A stretch of 64,000 nucleotides of DNA from Methylobacterium sp. SyP6R (GCF_019216885.1 NZ_JAAQRC020000001.1:3206501-3270500); one strand, 5' to 3'. Shown: positions 17,557 through 26,234, counted from the first letter of the stretch. The notes: generated by a model from the letters alone, not told the origin. Made by a program: numbers and translations.

Positions 17557-18798
17557 CTAAATAGAAACTGGCTCTACGGGTTTGATTTCGCACGCAAATC
17601 CAAGGCGCTCGATCTGCCGCACGAGCGCCTTGGCGCGGATGGTCGGGGCCGCCTTGCGGCCGTGATCAGGCCCGGGATCGACGTAAGCCGTGCCGGCCTT
17701 GAGCATGTGATAGATCGCGGTCAACATCGAAGCGGCGACCGCGCAGATCGCCTTCTTGGGGCCGCGCCGGCCGCGCAAGCGCTGGAACTGCGCCCTGATG
17801 TAGCTCGCCTTCTTGCGCACTCCGGCCCAGGCGGCCTGCACCAAGGCCGTCTTGAGCCAGGGCGCGCCCTTGCGCAGTCGCGTCGAGCGCCGCTTGCCCG
17901 CGCTCTCGTCGTTTCTCGGGCACAGCCCGGCCCAGGAGATCAGATGGCCGGCGGTCGGGAAGCGGCTCATGTCGGGGCCGATCTCGGAGAGGATCACCTG
18001 CGCGGTGAGGTCACTGATGCCCGGGATCGTCACCAGCAGCTTCACCGCTTCCCGGAAAGGGCCGAGGTCGCGCTCCACCTGCGCGTCGATCTCCGCGATC
18101 GCTCGCCCCAACCCGTCGTACTGGCGTAGATGCACACCGAGCAGGAAACGGTGGTGATCCCCGATCCGGCCCGTGAGCGCGGCCCGGATCGCCTCGGGCG
18201 CCGCCTTCACCCGCGGGCTGACCAGCGCCTGCAGCCCAGCCGGATCGCGCTCGCCCTTGACCAGCGCGTCGAGCACGGCGCGACCGGACTGGCCCATGAT
18301 GTCGGTGAGCACCGAGGCGAGCTTGAGGTTGGCCTCCTCGAGGGTCTTCTGGATGCGCTGGACGTGGCTGGCCTGCTCGCGGACCAGTTGCTTGCGGGTG
18401 CGCAGCAGGTCGCGCATCGCCTGGGTCTGGGCCTCGGGCACGAAGCTGGCGCGGATCAGGCCGTGGGCGAGCAGGTCGGAGAGCCAGACCGCGTCGGCGA
18501 CGTCGGTCTTGCGGCCGGGCACGTTCTTGACATGGGCGGCATTGGCCAGGATCAGGGTGCGGCTGTCGGCGTCGAGGACCTGCCAGACCGGGCGCCAGTA
18601 GATGCCGGTCGCCTCCATGGCGACATGGGTGCAGGCGTGCTCGTCGAGCCAGGCGGAGAGGTCGAGCAGGGCGGGCGTGGTGGTGGCAAACGTCCGCACC
18701 TCACGCTGAACCTAGCTGCTCTCGGCCCGGCGGATGGCTGCGACGACGGTGTCCTTGTGAACATCGAGGGCGGCGCAGCGGGGGTAGAGGACCTTCAT
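17557..18798 (-). pseudogene. IS110-family transposase interrupted by an amber codon
   Basis: From the ATG at 18798 the frame reads MKVLYPRCAALDVHKDTVVA..., a normal IS110 RuvC-like start. It meets TAG at codon 29 (18712-18714) and continues open without frameshift for 384 more residues. The later part contains EATGIYW, the KTDVADAVWL acidic motif, a coiled coil, and the C-terminal transposase_20 region with LISWAGLCPRNDESAGKR. Restart at GTG 18699 would lose the first catalytic Asp (in LDVHKD), so the element is probably inactive unless the stop is suppressed. No terminal inverted repeats are expected for this family. Confidence 0.85.
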
Positions 18799-19077
18799 CA
18801 CGATCTCCTTGCCGTCAGGCCGCCGGCGCAGGCTCCCGTGAGATCAAATCTAAATGACGCGCTCCGGGGCTGGCCCGAGGACCGGCCCGTGACGCAAGCG
18901 AGGGGACTGAAGAGGAGCCCGGATCCAACTGATACGCGGGGTCTGGCACACCAAAGACGAACCGATCTCTCCGCCGACGGCAAGTCCACTCTGCCATATG
19001 TTTCATCCGCAAGGGACCGCGAAGCCGGTGACGAACTGATACGGAATCCGGAAGATCACTTCCGGATTCCGTATCAT
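18799..19077 (-). ncRNA. Candidate IS110 non-coding end (possible bridge RNA region)
   Basis: The roughly 280 bp upstream of the IS110 transposase start lacks coding potential. IS110-group elements carry a structured bridge RNA in the non-coding end upstream of the transposase, which specifies target and donor sites. Several short dyads occur here, including the 18-bp perfect inverted repeat at 19037-19076, but I cannot fold the region, so RNA boundaries are not defined and the annotation is by family knowledge. Confidence 0.3.
19037..19076. repeat. Perfect 18-bp inverted repeat
   Basis: TGATACGGAATCCGGAAG (19037-19054), loop ATCA, CTTCCGGATTCCGTATCA (19059-19076). It is immediately followed by a 59-bp motif that recurs inverted at 55827-55885. 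It may be part of an interspersed repeat family or mark the end of the IS110 element. Confidence 0.8.
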
Positions 19078-19136
19078 CAGCCCGCGCGGCGCCTGAGCGA
19101 AGCCGCTTTCCGCATCGCGAAGCGATCAACCGGAAA
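19078..19136 (+). repeat. 59-bp interspersed motif, copy 1
   Basis: This 59-bp segment matches the reverse complement of 55827-55885 with two mismatches. It contains its own dyad (CGCTTTCCG...CGGAAAGCG). Both copies lie just upstream of a copy of the large cruciform repeat, so the motif may be a module of that repeat family. Confidence 0.75.
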
Positions 19137-19259
19137 GCGTATGAAACCTGCCGACCATCGGCCTCTCCCACCCTCATCCTCATCCTGAGAGTCTGTCCGG
19201 GAAGAATTTGTTTTTTCGGAGCGCGTTGCGGTTCGCGCCGACAGGCGTATGCTTGAGCG

Positions 19260-19730
19260 ATGTGGACGCCTGAGAACCGCCAGCGGTACGACCGCAGCAA
19301 GCTTCGCTATCCCACTGATTTGACGGATGAGGAATGGGCGCTTGTTGCTCCCCTTCTCCCGCCGGCTCGACGCGGGGGAAACAAACGAACGGTTGATCTG
19401 CGCGAGGTGGTCAACGGCTTGATGTATGTCCTTGGAACGGGGTGCCAATGGCGCGCTATCCCAAAAGATCTACCGCCTCGCTCGACGGTGCATGGCTACT
19501 TCGATCTATGGGATTACGACGGAACTCTCCTGCGCATCCATCACACCCTCTACGTTCTCTGCCGCGAACAGGCAGGACGTGAGGCCAGCCCAACGGCAGC
19601 GATCATTGACAGCCAGAGCGTCAAGAGCGCGGAAAAAGGGGGCGCACGATCGACCCGTCCGGCTATGATGCGGGCAAGAAGATCAAAGGCAAGAAGCGCC
19701 ATCTCCTCGTCGATACGCAAGGTCTGCTGA
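19260..19730 (+). CDS. IS5-family transposase, ORF A
   Basis: The N-terminal half of the transposase: the DUF4096-type domain (RYPTDLTDEEWALVAPLLPP) followed by the start of the DDE domain with the first catalytic Asp in AAIIDSQSVKSAEKGG. The true product should leave this frame at the A5G5 run (19633-19642), by -1 slippage, and join ORF B; the 156-residue zero-frame product ends in unrelated sequence after that run. Confidence 0.85.
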   Translation: MWTPENRQRYDRSKLRYPTDLTDEEWALVAPLLPPARRGGNKRTVDLREVVNGLMYVLGTGCQWRAIPKDLPPRSTVHGYFDLWDYDGTLLRIHHTLYVLCREQAGREASPTAAIIDSQSVKSAEKGGARSTRPAMMRARRSKARSAISSSIRKVC

Positions 19731-20101
19731 TGCATGCTCTGGTGCATCCGGCCGACGTGCAGGATCGTGATGGCGGCGTATGGGTCATGGCGACGCTGTT
19801 TAGTCTCTACCCGTTCCTGCTGAAGCTGTATGCAGATGGCGGCTACCAGGGGCCGGTGTTCCGGGAGGCGTTGGAACGGGTCTGCCGGTCTGTGACGGTG
19901 GAAATCGTCAAGCGGTCGGATCAGGCGGTCGGGTTCGAGGTCCTGCCCAAGCGCTGGATCGTGGAGCGGACGATTGGTTGGCTCAATCGCTGCCGGCGGC
20001 TGGCGAAGGATTGGGAGTGCCGCACCCGCAAGGCGCTGGCTTTCCTGCGCCTTGCTTCCATCCGCATCATGCTCAGAAAACTCTGCCAACAATCAGCATG
20101 A
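19649..20101 (+). CDS. IS5-family transposase, ORF B (reached by -1 frameshift)
   Basis: In the -1 frame relative to ORF A, the sequence reads IDPSGYDAGKKIKGKKRHLL directly after the slip site, then MHALVHPADVQDRDGG. The second catalytic Asp is in LYADGGYQG and the Glu in WIVERTIGWLNRCRRLAKDW. It has no convincing start codon or ribosome site before 19730, so expression as a fusion with ORF A is the likely route. Intact catalytic residues suggest the element may still be active. Confidence 0.85.
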   Translation: MDPSGYDAGKKIKGKKRHLLVDTQGLLMHALVHPADVQDRDGGVWVMATLFSLYPFLLKLYADGGYQGPVFREALERVCRSVTVEIVKRSDQAVGFEVLPKRWIVERTIGWLNRCRRLAKDWECRTRKALAFLRLASIRIMLRKLCQQSA

Positions 20102-20377
20102 TCCCGGACAGACACTGAGGTGTTGGTCGATCGAAGATCGACTGACCTCGAAGGAGGGCTCCAGATAGCTCCGCGATCCCTGGAGCCCTCCTTCGAGGCT
20201 CACTTCGTTCGAGTGCGATCTTCGATCGCCAGCGCCTCAGGATGAGGTCGTGGGTGGGAGGTGGCGGCCCTTCATGTGAACGGCCCTGTTGTGTACCGTA
20301 CGCTGCCCCCCCGGGATGACGGAAAGGGTTGCAAGTCCGTCATGCACGATCCGATGTCGGATCGGACGAAGTACCGC

Positions 20378-21100
20378 TCACACCCCCAGATACGCCGCCG
20401 TCACTTCCGGATTGCGGGCGATCTCCGCCGCCTGGCCCTGCAGCCGGATGCGGCCGGTCTCCAGCACGTAGGCGTAATCGGCGACGGCGAGCGCCGCGCT
20501 GGCATTCTGCTCGACGAGCAGGATGGTGCGCCCCTCTGCCCGCAGGGAGGCGATGATGGAAAAAATCTCGTCGACGATCAGCGGGGCGAGGCCCATCGAG
20601 GGTTCGTCGAGAAGGAGCAGGACCGGCTCGGCCATGAGGGCGCGCCCCATCGCCAGCATCTGCTGCTCGCCGCCCGAGAGGTAGCCCGCCTGCTGGCGCA
20701 GGCGCTCGGCGAGCCGGGGAAAGCGCGTCTCGACGGCCGCTTGCCGCCGCGCCGCCTCCGGGCCCGGCACGTGGTAGGCGCCCAGCCGCAGGTTCTCGGC
20801 CACCGTCATGTTGGCGAAAACCTGGCGGCCCTCCGGCACCTGCACGATGCCGCGCCGGGCGATGCGGTGGGCCGCCTCGCCGGCGATGTCGACGGGAGCG
20901 TCGTCGCCGAACATCACCCGGCCGGACCTGGGCTTCATCAGGCCCGACAGGCTGCGCAGGATCGTGGTCTTGCCGGCGCCGTTCGAGCCGATCAGCGACA
21001 CGATGCTGCCGCGCCGGACCGACAGGCCGATGCCGTGGACCACGTCGGCCCGGCCGTAGCCGAGGCGCAGGCCTTCGACCGCGAGAAGTTCAGCCGTCAC
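20378..21100 (-). CDS. livF: Branched-chain amino-acid-type ABC transporter ATPase LivF
   Basis: A 240-residue ATPase. Walker A is GSNGAGKTT, signature LSGGEQQMLAMGRAL, Walker B LLLLDEPSMGLAP and H-loop LLVEQNASAAL, the LivF pattern. The start is GTG at 21100, overlapping the livG stop as GTGA, so translation is coupled. With LivG it powers uptake of branched-chain amino acids or related amides. Last gene of the liv operon. Confidence 0.93.
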   Translation of the reverse strand: MTAELLAVEGLRLGYGRADVVHGIGLSVRRGSIVSLIGSNGAGKTTILRSLSGLMKPRSGRVMFGDDAPVDIAGEAAHRIARRGIVQVPEGRQVFANMTVAENLRLGAYHVPGPEAARRQAAVETRFPRLAERLRQQAGYLSGGEQQMLAMGRALMAEPVLLLLDEPSMGLAPLIVDEIFSIIASLRAEGRTILLVEQNASAALAVADYAYVLETGRIRLQGQAAEIARNPEVTAAYLGV

Positions 21101-21891
21101 TGCACCGCTCCCCGGCTCACGCTGACCTCGTGGCTGCCGGTGCCGAGATAGGCCTCGATCACCGCCGGATGGGCGCGCACCTCGGCCGGCGTGCCGTCGG
21201 CGATCCTGCGGCCGAAATTCAGGACCGTCAGGCGGTCGCACAGGCTCATCACCAGGGGCATGTCGTGCTCGACGAGCAGCAGGGTCAGGCCGCGCTCGTC
21301 GCGCAGCCGCCGCAGGAGGCCGAGGAGCGCATGGGTCTCGGCCGGGTTCATGCCGGCGGCGGGCTCGTCGAGGAGGACGAGGCGCGGCTCGCAGGCGAGC
21401 GCCCGGGCGATCTCGAGCCGGCGCTGGTCGCCGTAGGGAAGGTCGCCGGCGCGGGTGTCGGCGGCGTCCGCGAGGCCGACGAAGGCCAGGAGATCGCGGG
21501 CCTTGGCCTTGGCCTGGCGCTCCTCGGCCCGGAAACCGGGACCGCGCAAGACGATGCCCCAGGTCGAGGTGAGCCGGGTGTGCAGGCCGGTCATCACGTT
21601 CTCCAGCACCGTCATCTCGGAGAAGATGCGGATGTTCTGGAACGTGCGGGCAAGCCCGAGCGCGGTACGCCGGTAGGGCGCCAGCCCGTCGAGCGGCTGG
21701 TCGCCGAGGCGCACGCTGCCGGCACTGGGGGCCAGCACGCCCGAGACGAGGTTGAACAGGGTGGTCTTGCCGGCGCCGTTCGGGCCGATCAGGCCATGGA
21801 CGGTGCCGGGCTGGACGACGAAGTCGACCGAATCGACCGCGACGAGGCCCTGGAAGCGGCGGGTGAGACCCTGGACGGTAAGCAGTGCCAT
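21097..21891 (-). CDS. livG: Branched-chain amino-acid-type ABC transporter ATPase LivG
   Basis: A 264-residue ATPase with Walker A GPNGAGKTTLFNLVSG, the LivG-typical ARTFQNIRIFSEMTVLENVM, signature LPYGDQRRLEIARALA, Walker B LVLLDEPAAGMNP and a C-terminal BCA_ABC_TP extension ending HPAVIEAYLG. The ATG at 21891 lies 5 bp beyond the livM stop. Confidence 0.94.
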   Translation of the reverse strand: MALLTVQGLTRRFQGLVAVDSVDFVVQPGTVHGLIGPNGAGKTTLFNLVSGVLAPSAGSVRLGDQPLDGLAPYRRTALGLARTFQNIRIFSEMTVLENVMTGLHTRLTSTWGIVLRGPGFRAEERQAKAKARDLLAFVGLADAADTRAGDLPYGDQRRLEIARALACEPRLVLLDEPAAGMNPAETHALLGLLRRLRDERGLTLLLVEHDMPLVMSLCDRLTVLNFGRRIADGTPAEVRAHPAVIEAYLGTGSHEVSVSRGAVQ

Positions 21892-21896
21892 GGTCG

Positions 21897-22736
21897 TCAG
21901 CCGGTCCGGGCGATGCGCCAGGGCAGGATGCCCCGCGGCATGAACAGGACGGCGAGCACGATGATCAGGCCGTTCACCATCAGGCGGAAATCGGCGAGCG
22001 GCCGCAGCACCTCCGGCAGCAGGGTCAGGATGGTCGAGCCGAGCACCGGTGCCAGCGGCGAGCCGATGCCGCCGAGGAGCGCGTAGCTCAGGATCGTCAC
22101 TGCGGCCTCGAAGCCGTACTCGTTCGGGCCGATGAACGACGAGACATGGGCCGAGAGGCAGCCCGCCACCCCGGCCATGGCCGACGACACGACGAGGGCC
22201 ACGAGCCGATAGCGCGGCAGGTTCACCCCCATCACGCCGGCCGCGGCCTCGTCCTCGCGCATCGCCTCCATGGCGCGGCCGACGCGGGAGCGCGCCACCA
22301 GCGTCAGGCCGATCAGCAGCACCGCCAGGGTGCCGTAGATCGCCGGCACGCCGCCGCGCTCCGGGATGCTGGAGAGGCCGAGCGCGCCGCCGGCATAATC
22401 CCAGTTCAGGAATACGATGCGGGTGATCTCGCCGAGCCCAATCGTCGCGATGGCGAGATAGACGCCGGTGAGCCGGAGCGTCGGCCCGCCGACGACCAGC
22501 GCCAGCAGGGCCGGTACGGCGGCCGAGGCCAGCATCGACACGGCGAAGGGCGTGCCGAACTTCATCGAGAGAAGGGCGCCGGTATAAGCGCCGACACCCA
22601 TGAAGGCGGCCTGGCCGAGGGAGAGCTGGCCCACCGCCAGCACCACGTAGACCGACAGGGCCAGGATGCCGTTCACCCCGATCCCATGGATCAGGCTCTG
22701 GTAGGTCCAGTAGAAGTCGTCGAGGGCGTCCCACAT
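21897..22736 (-). CDS. livM: Branched-chain amino-acid-type ABC permease LivM
   Basis: A 279-residue inner-membrane permease with about eight to ten hydrophobic helices. It has the LivM landmarks GQLSLGQAAFMGVGAYTGAL and a cytoplasmic EAA-like loop RVGRAMEAMREDEAAAGVMG. The start at 22736 (MWDALDDFYWTYQSL) is chosen because it lies 5 bp after the livH stop; the longer frame would overlap livH by 50 bp. Confidence 0.92.
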   Translation of the reverse strand: MWDALDDFYWTYQSLIHGIGVNGILALSVYVVLAVGQLSLGQAAFMGVGAYTGALLSMKFGTPFAVSMLASAAVPALLALVVGGPTLRLTGVYLAIATIGLGEITRIVFLNWDYAGGALGLSSIPERGGVPAIYGTLAVLLIGLTLVARSRVGRAMEAMREDEAAAGVMGVNLPRYRLVALVVSSAMAGVAGCLSAHVSSFIGPNEYGFEAAVTILSYALLGGIGSPLAPVLGSTILTLLPEVLRPLADFRLMVNGLIIVLAVLFMPRGILPWRIARTG

Positions 22737-22741
22737 GGTCT

Positions 22742-23623
22742 TCAGGCCCGCTTGGCGGCGGCGCGGCCGAACAGGCCGAGCGGACGGAACCACAGGGTGG
22801 CGACGAGGAGCGCGAAGGCGATCATGTCCTTGAGGGTCGAGGAGAGGTAGGCGGCGGTGAGCACCTCGGCGAGGCCGAGCAGCAGACCGGCCAGCAGCGC
22901 GCCGCGCAGGTCGCCGAGACCGCCGACGATGATGACCGCGAAGCCCCGCAGCATCATGTGCTCGCCCATGAAGGGCTGGATGGCGTTGAAGTTGAGCCCG
23001 ACGAGCACCCCCGCCGCGCCGCCGATGGCGCCGGACAGGAACGACACCACCCGCAGCATCAGGGCGCCGTTGATGCCCATGAGCGCCGCGGCGTCCGGGT
23101 TCTCGGCCACCGCCCGGATGGCGAGCCCGATCCGCGAGCCGCGCACCAAAGCCAGCAGCGCCAGCATTAGGACGATCGCCGCGGCGAGGATCAGGATCTG
23201 CGTGGTCCCGACCCGCACGTCGCCGAGGCTGTAGGCGCCGCCCGAAAACACTTCCGCCGGAAAGCGCCGGATCTCGGTGCCGAGCGCCGCCGCCATGCCG
23301 GCATAGAGGAAGAGGGTGGCCCCCAGCGTCACCATCAGCGAGGCGAGCTCGGGCGCCTTCGCCTTGCGCAGGCGGGTGAGGAGCAGCATGTCGAGGAGGA
23401 CCGCGATCAGGCCGGCGACCAGCGCGCCGACCGGCAGGGCGGCCCAGATCGGCAGGCCGAGCGCTTGCGTGCTCCAGAGCGCCGCGAAGGCCCCCAGCGC
23501 GAAGTACACCCCGTAGGTGAGGTTGATGACGCCCATCACCCCGAACATCAGCGTGAAGCCGATGGCGAAGAGGGCGTAGGTTGCGCCGAGCACGACGCCG
23601 TTGACGAGCTGCTGCTCAAGCAT
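22742..23623 (-). CDS. livH: Branched-chain amino-acid-type ABC permease LivH
   Basis: A 293-residue permease with many transmembrane helices. It has the LivH start (LVNGVVLGATYALFAIGFTL), MGVINLTYGVYFALGAFAAL and an EAA-like loop RIGLAIRAVAENPDAAALMG. It pairs with LivM to form the translocation path. First gene of livH-M-G-F; the binding-protein gene lies 195 bp upstream on the same strand. Confidence 0.94.
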   Translation of the reverse strand: MLEQQLVNGVVLGATYALFAIGFTLMFGVMGVINLTYGVYFALGAFAALWSTQALGLPIWAALPVGALVAGLIAVLLDMLLLTRLRKAKAPELASLMVTLGATLFLYAGMAAALGTEIRRFPAEVFSGGAYSLGDVRVGTTQILILAAAIVLMLALLALVRGSRIGLAIRAVAENPDAAALMGINGALMLRVVSFLSGAIGGAAGVLVGLNFNAIQPFMGEHMMLRGFAVIIVGGLGDLRGALLAGLLLGLAEVLTAAYLSSTLKDMIAFALLVATLWFRPLGLFGRAAAKRA

Positions 23624-23759
23624 GGGGGCTGAAGAATTTCGGTAGGGCGCCCGGCGCCCGCTGCGGCCCGGCCTCAGGGCCGAACAGGATGATGGGGATG
23701 CGACGTGGCCGATATCGCGCCGCGGGTCAATCGGTGGGGAGTGGCGGGAATTGTTTCAG

Positions 23760-23800
23760 AATGCAGCGCCTTCCCCTCCCCCTTGTGGGGAGGGGAGGTG
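23760..23800. repeat. Short GC-rich inverted repeat shared with 62544-62574
   Basis: GCGCCTTCCCCTCCCCCTTG... followed by TGGGGAGGGG forms a dyad and matches the reverse complement of 62544-62574 almost exactly. It lies between livH and the binding-protein gene, where it may stabilise or partly terminate the mRNA. Confidence 0.6.
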
Positions 23801-23818
23801 CATCACGTCCAGACGTCG

Positions 23819-24973
23819 CTACTGCAACAGCTGGAACTTGCCGCCCTTCATCACCAGCACCACCACGCCGGAGGTATCCGCCGGGTCGCGGGTGTCGGAG
23901 AAAGCGAACGGGCCCATCACGCCGGTGTACTTCACCTTGATCAGCGCATCCTTGATCTTCTCGGAATCGGGCGCGCCGGCCGCGTCGATCGCCTTGGCGA
24001 CGATGTGCAGGGTGTCGTAGGCCTGGGCCGCGAACTGGTCGGGCAGGTCGCCGCCGTACTTGTCCTTGAAGGCGTTGACGAAGGCTTGGTTGGCGGCGTC
24101 CGGCTTGCCGATGAACCACGGGCTGCCGACCAGCGTGCCGTCCGCCGCCTTGCCGGCGATGTCGCCGAGCTTCGGCGAGTTCAGGCCGTTGCCGCCGATG
24201 AAGAACACCTTGTCGGGGATGCCGAGCTGGCGCGCCTGCAACTCGATGCCCGAGGCCGCCTCGACCAGCGCCGACAGCACGATCGCGTCCGGGTTCAGCG
24301 CCTTGATCTTGGTGAGCTGGGCGGAAAAGTCCGAATCCTTTGCGCCGAAGGTCTCGGTCGTCAGGGTCTCGATGCCGAGTTTTTCCAGCGAGGCTTTCAT
24401 CACGTCGTAGGCCGACTTGGTGAAGGCGTCGTCGTTGCCGTACATCACGGCGACACGCTTGATGCCGAACTTGTCCTTGGCGGTCTTGAGCGTGACCGGG
24501 ATGACGTCGGATTCCGGCAGCGAGGTGCGGAAGACGTAAGGGCCGATCGCCGTGATGCCGTTGGCGGTGGTCGAGGTGCCGACGATCGGCACCTTGCGCT
24601 CGTTGGCCACGGGGCCGGCGGCGAACATCTCGTTCGACAGGGTGGGGCCGAGGATCAGCGGGACCTTGTCGCGGCCGATGAGCTTGCGGGCGGCGTTGAG
24701 CGCCTGCTCCTTGGCGCCGGCCGAATCCTCGTAGACGAGGGCGAGCGGGCGGCCGCCGAGCACGCCGCCGGCCTTGTTGATGTCGGCGAGCGCGAGGTCG
24801 AAGCCGCGCTGGATCGCGATCCCGTAGCGGCTGTTCGGCCCGGTCAGGATCTCGATCGCACCGAGCTTCACCGGCGTCTTGTCCTGCGCCTGCGCGCCGG
24901 CCAGGTTTCCTCCCAGCAGGCTGCCGCCTAGCAACGCCGCCGCCAGCAGCACCCTCCTCGACATCGACCGCAT
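23819..24973 (-). CDS. ABC transporter substrate-binding protein, Leu/Ile/Val-binding type
   Basis: A 384-residue periplasmic binding protein with a signal peptide (MRSMSRRVLLAAALLGGSLL...AQA). The mature part is a type I binding-protein fold (VKLGAIEILTGPNSRYGIAI, later IVGTSTTANGITAIGPYVFR). The start at 24973 is supported by GAGGAGG 7 nt upstream; the frame continues upstream to 25045 without a ribosome site. It should feed LivHMGF; the ligand (branched-chain amino acid, amide or aromatic compound) is not evident. Confidence 0.9.
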   Translation of the reverse strand: MRSMSRRVLLAAALLGGSLLGGNLAGAQAQDKTPVKLGAIEILTGPNSRYGIAIQRGFDLALADINKAGGVLGGRPLALVYEDSAGAKEQALNAARKLIGRDKVPLILGPTLSNEMFAAGPVANERKVPIVGTSTTANGITAIGPYVFRTSLPESDVIPVTLKTAKDKFGIKRVAVMYGNDDAFTKSAYDVMKASLEKLGIETLTTETFGAKDSDFSAQLTKIKALNPDAIVLSALVEAASGIELQARQLGIPDKVFFIGGNGLNSPKLGDIAGKAADGTLVGSPWFIGKPDAANQAFVNAFKDKYGGDLPDQFAAQAYDTLHIVAKAIDAAGAPDSEKIKDALIKVKYTGVMGPFAFSDTRDPADTSGVVVLVMKGGKFQLLQ

Positions 24974-25118
24974 CCGGGTTCCTCCTCGCAATCCGCTCTT
25001 CTCGTTGGGCCGCGCGGCGGCGCGGGCGGGGGCCCGGACCGTCACGCTGGACGAGAGAGCGCCTTAAAGCACTGGAGCGCGGCGGTAAATCGTTTCTCCC
25101 GGCCGCGCACATGCGCGA

Positions 25119-25144
25119 ACGGCCCCGCCGAGGGGCGGGGCCGT
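25119..25144 (-). terminator. GC-rich hairpin after the META-domain gene
   Basis: An 11-bp perfect stem ACGGCCCCGCC (25119-25129) / GGCGGGGCCGT (25134-25144) with a 4-nt loop, about 45 bp downstream of the META-domain gene stop codon. No clear T-run. Confidence 0.5.
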
Positions 25145-25187
25145 CCTGGCATGCTGCGAAAGGATGATGGCGCGGGCGCGCACGCCT

Positions 25188-25676
25188 TTAGAGTGCGCGG
25201 TCGAAGCGCAGCTCGCCGGCCTGGCTCTTGATCACCAGCTGCGAGCCGACGATGTCCCATTGGCCCGAGGTGCGCAAAGCGGTGAAGAACTGCATCTCCG
25301 AGGCACCGACCGCCTTGTCGCAGTTGCGCTTGGTCAGCGCCAGCGGACCGACCGCCAGGTGCTGCTCCTTGAGCGGGAAGGCGGTCGCCGCAAAGGTGTT
25401 GCAGCCGCCGAAGCCGCGGGCGCGGTACTGCTTGTCGATGATGAAGCTCGGCCGCTCGACCCCGGCGAAGGGTTTGCCGTTGAGGCTCACCGCCGTCCAG
25501 GTCGAATCGAGCGGGAAGATCTTTTCCTGGGCCTTCATCGGCGGGATGTATTGCGGCGCGTTGGCCTTGTCCCGGTTCTTCTGGCCGTAGCCCAGCATGT
25601 TCTGCGCCGAAGCCTGCGTCGCCGACGCCAACAGCGCGACGGCACCGGCGGCCAGCGCAACCTGCATCGCCTTCAT
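25188..25676 (-). CDS. META (HslJ-like) domain protein, exported
   Basis: A 162-residue exported protein: signal peptide MKAMQVALAAGAVALLASAT...AQA, linker, then a META domain (about 60-160) with STWTAVSLNGKPFAG, RGFGGCNTFAATAF and the paired Cys (CNTF / KRNCDK). HslJ relatives contribute to heat or novobiocin tolerance; the role here is unknown. Start at 25676 has GGGGA five nt upstream; ATG 25688 (MGNAMKAM) is an alternative. Confidence 0.82.
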   Translation of the reverse strand: MKAMQVALAAGAVALLASATQASAQNMLGYGQKNRDKANAPQYIPPMKAQEKIFPLDSTWTAVSLNGKPFAGVERPSFIIDKQYRARGFGGCNTFAATAFPLKEQHLAVGPLALTKRNCDKAVGASEMQFFTALRTSGQWDIVGSQLVIKSQAGELRFDRAL

Positions 25677-25940
25677 CGCATTCCCCATTCGTCTTGTCGT
25701 GTTGCGGCGGACCGTAGAGAGGGCACCCCGCGCCCGCAACCCTGGCGGCAGGCGTGGACGCCCCGCATCGGCATCTTGCCGACGACTGTTGCAAATATGC
25801 GGCGAGCTTGGCCGTAATATGGCAGGACTCGCGAAAGCTTGTCGGTGTGGCAACGAAAGCGGGGCCTCGCCGTTAGCCAGGATGGCGCGGCGACGGCCGC
25901 GGCGTGGATCAGGCACCCAGAGCAAGGGGGACGAGCGTCA

Positions 25941-26234
25941 GTGAACGGTGCAGACGACATCACGGCGGCGCAGCTGCGCCGGGCACGGGAGCTGCTGGGC
26001 TGGTCGGAGGACGATCTGGCCCTGCGCGCCAACGTCGATGCGGAGAGCATCCGCCAGTTCGAGGCCGGCCGCTACCCGCCCTCCGCCGAGCAGCGGGGTG
26101 CGATCCGCGGCGCCGTCGTCGCCGCGGGGGTGGAACTGACCGACGGGGCGTATCCGGACGCCCGGCTGCGTGCGGACGATGCACCGGACAAGGGGATCCA
26201 CCCGAGCGAACTCACCACCGAGAACGATCGCTGA
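25941..26234 (+). CDS. Small helix-turn-helix (XRE-like) protein
   Basis: A 97-residue protein from a GTG start preceded by GGGGGACGAG. Residues 8-62 form a Cro/C1-type helix-turn-helix: AQLRRARELLGWSEDDLALR, ANVDAESIRQFEAGRYPPS. The remainder is a short acidic tail. A DNA-binding regulator of unknown target. It borders the AT-rich island downstream, which may be its site of action or a sign of local transfer. Confidence 0.7.
   Translation: MNGADDITAAQLRRARELLGWSEDDLALRANVDAESIRQFEAGRYPPSAEQRGAIRGAVVAAGVELTDGAYPDARLRADDAPDKGIHPSELTTENDR

Larger units (their letters stand above)
19189..20115 (+). mobile_element. IS5-family insertion sequence (IS427/IS1031-like), 927 bp
   Basis: Terminal inverted repeats GAGTCTGTCCGGGA (19189-19202) and, inverted, GTGTCTGTCCGGGA at the right end (20102-20115), 13 of 14 matching. 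The flanking duplication is TGA at 19186-19188 and 20116-20118, which fits the TNA-type target of IS1031-like members. The transposase is split over two frames joined by a likely -1 frameshift. The insertion sits inside a copy of the cruciform repeat. Confidence 0.88.
19164..20259 (+). repeat. Cruciform interspersed repeat, copy A (interrupted by an IS)
   Basis: The left arm (CTCTCCCACC...CCTCATCCTGAG) ends at 19189 and the remainder continues at 20116-20259 after the IS5-family insertion. The restored element has an outer stem (CTCATCCTGAG / CTCAGGATGAG), hairpin GTCGATC-GAA-GATCGAC and a 16-bp perfect hairpin CGAAGGAGGGCTCCAG / CTGGAGCCCTCCTTCG. Related copies lie at 37556-37836 and 55928-56093. 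Confidence 0.85.

Noticed and set aside
18130..19188. 352-codon plus-strand frame over the IS110 transposase
   Set aside because: Antisense of the transposase gene followed by non-coding sequence.
19550..20092. 180-codon minus-strand frame inside the IS5-family element
   Set aside because: Antisense to the transposase DDE region; no family features.
23624..23818. A possible small gene between livH and the binding-protein gene
   Set aside because: The interval is a dyad-rich repeat without coding composition.
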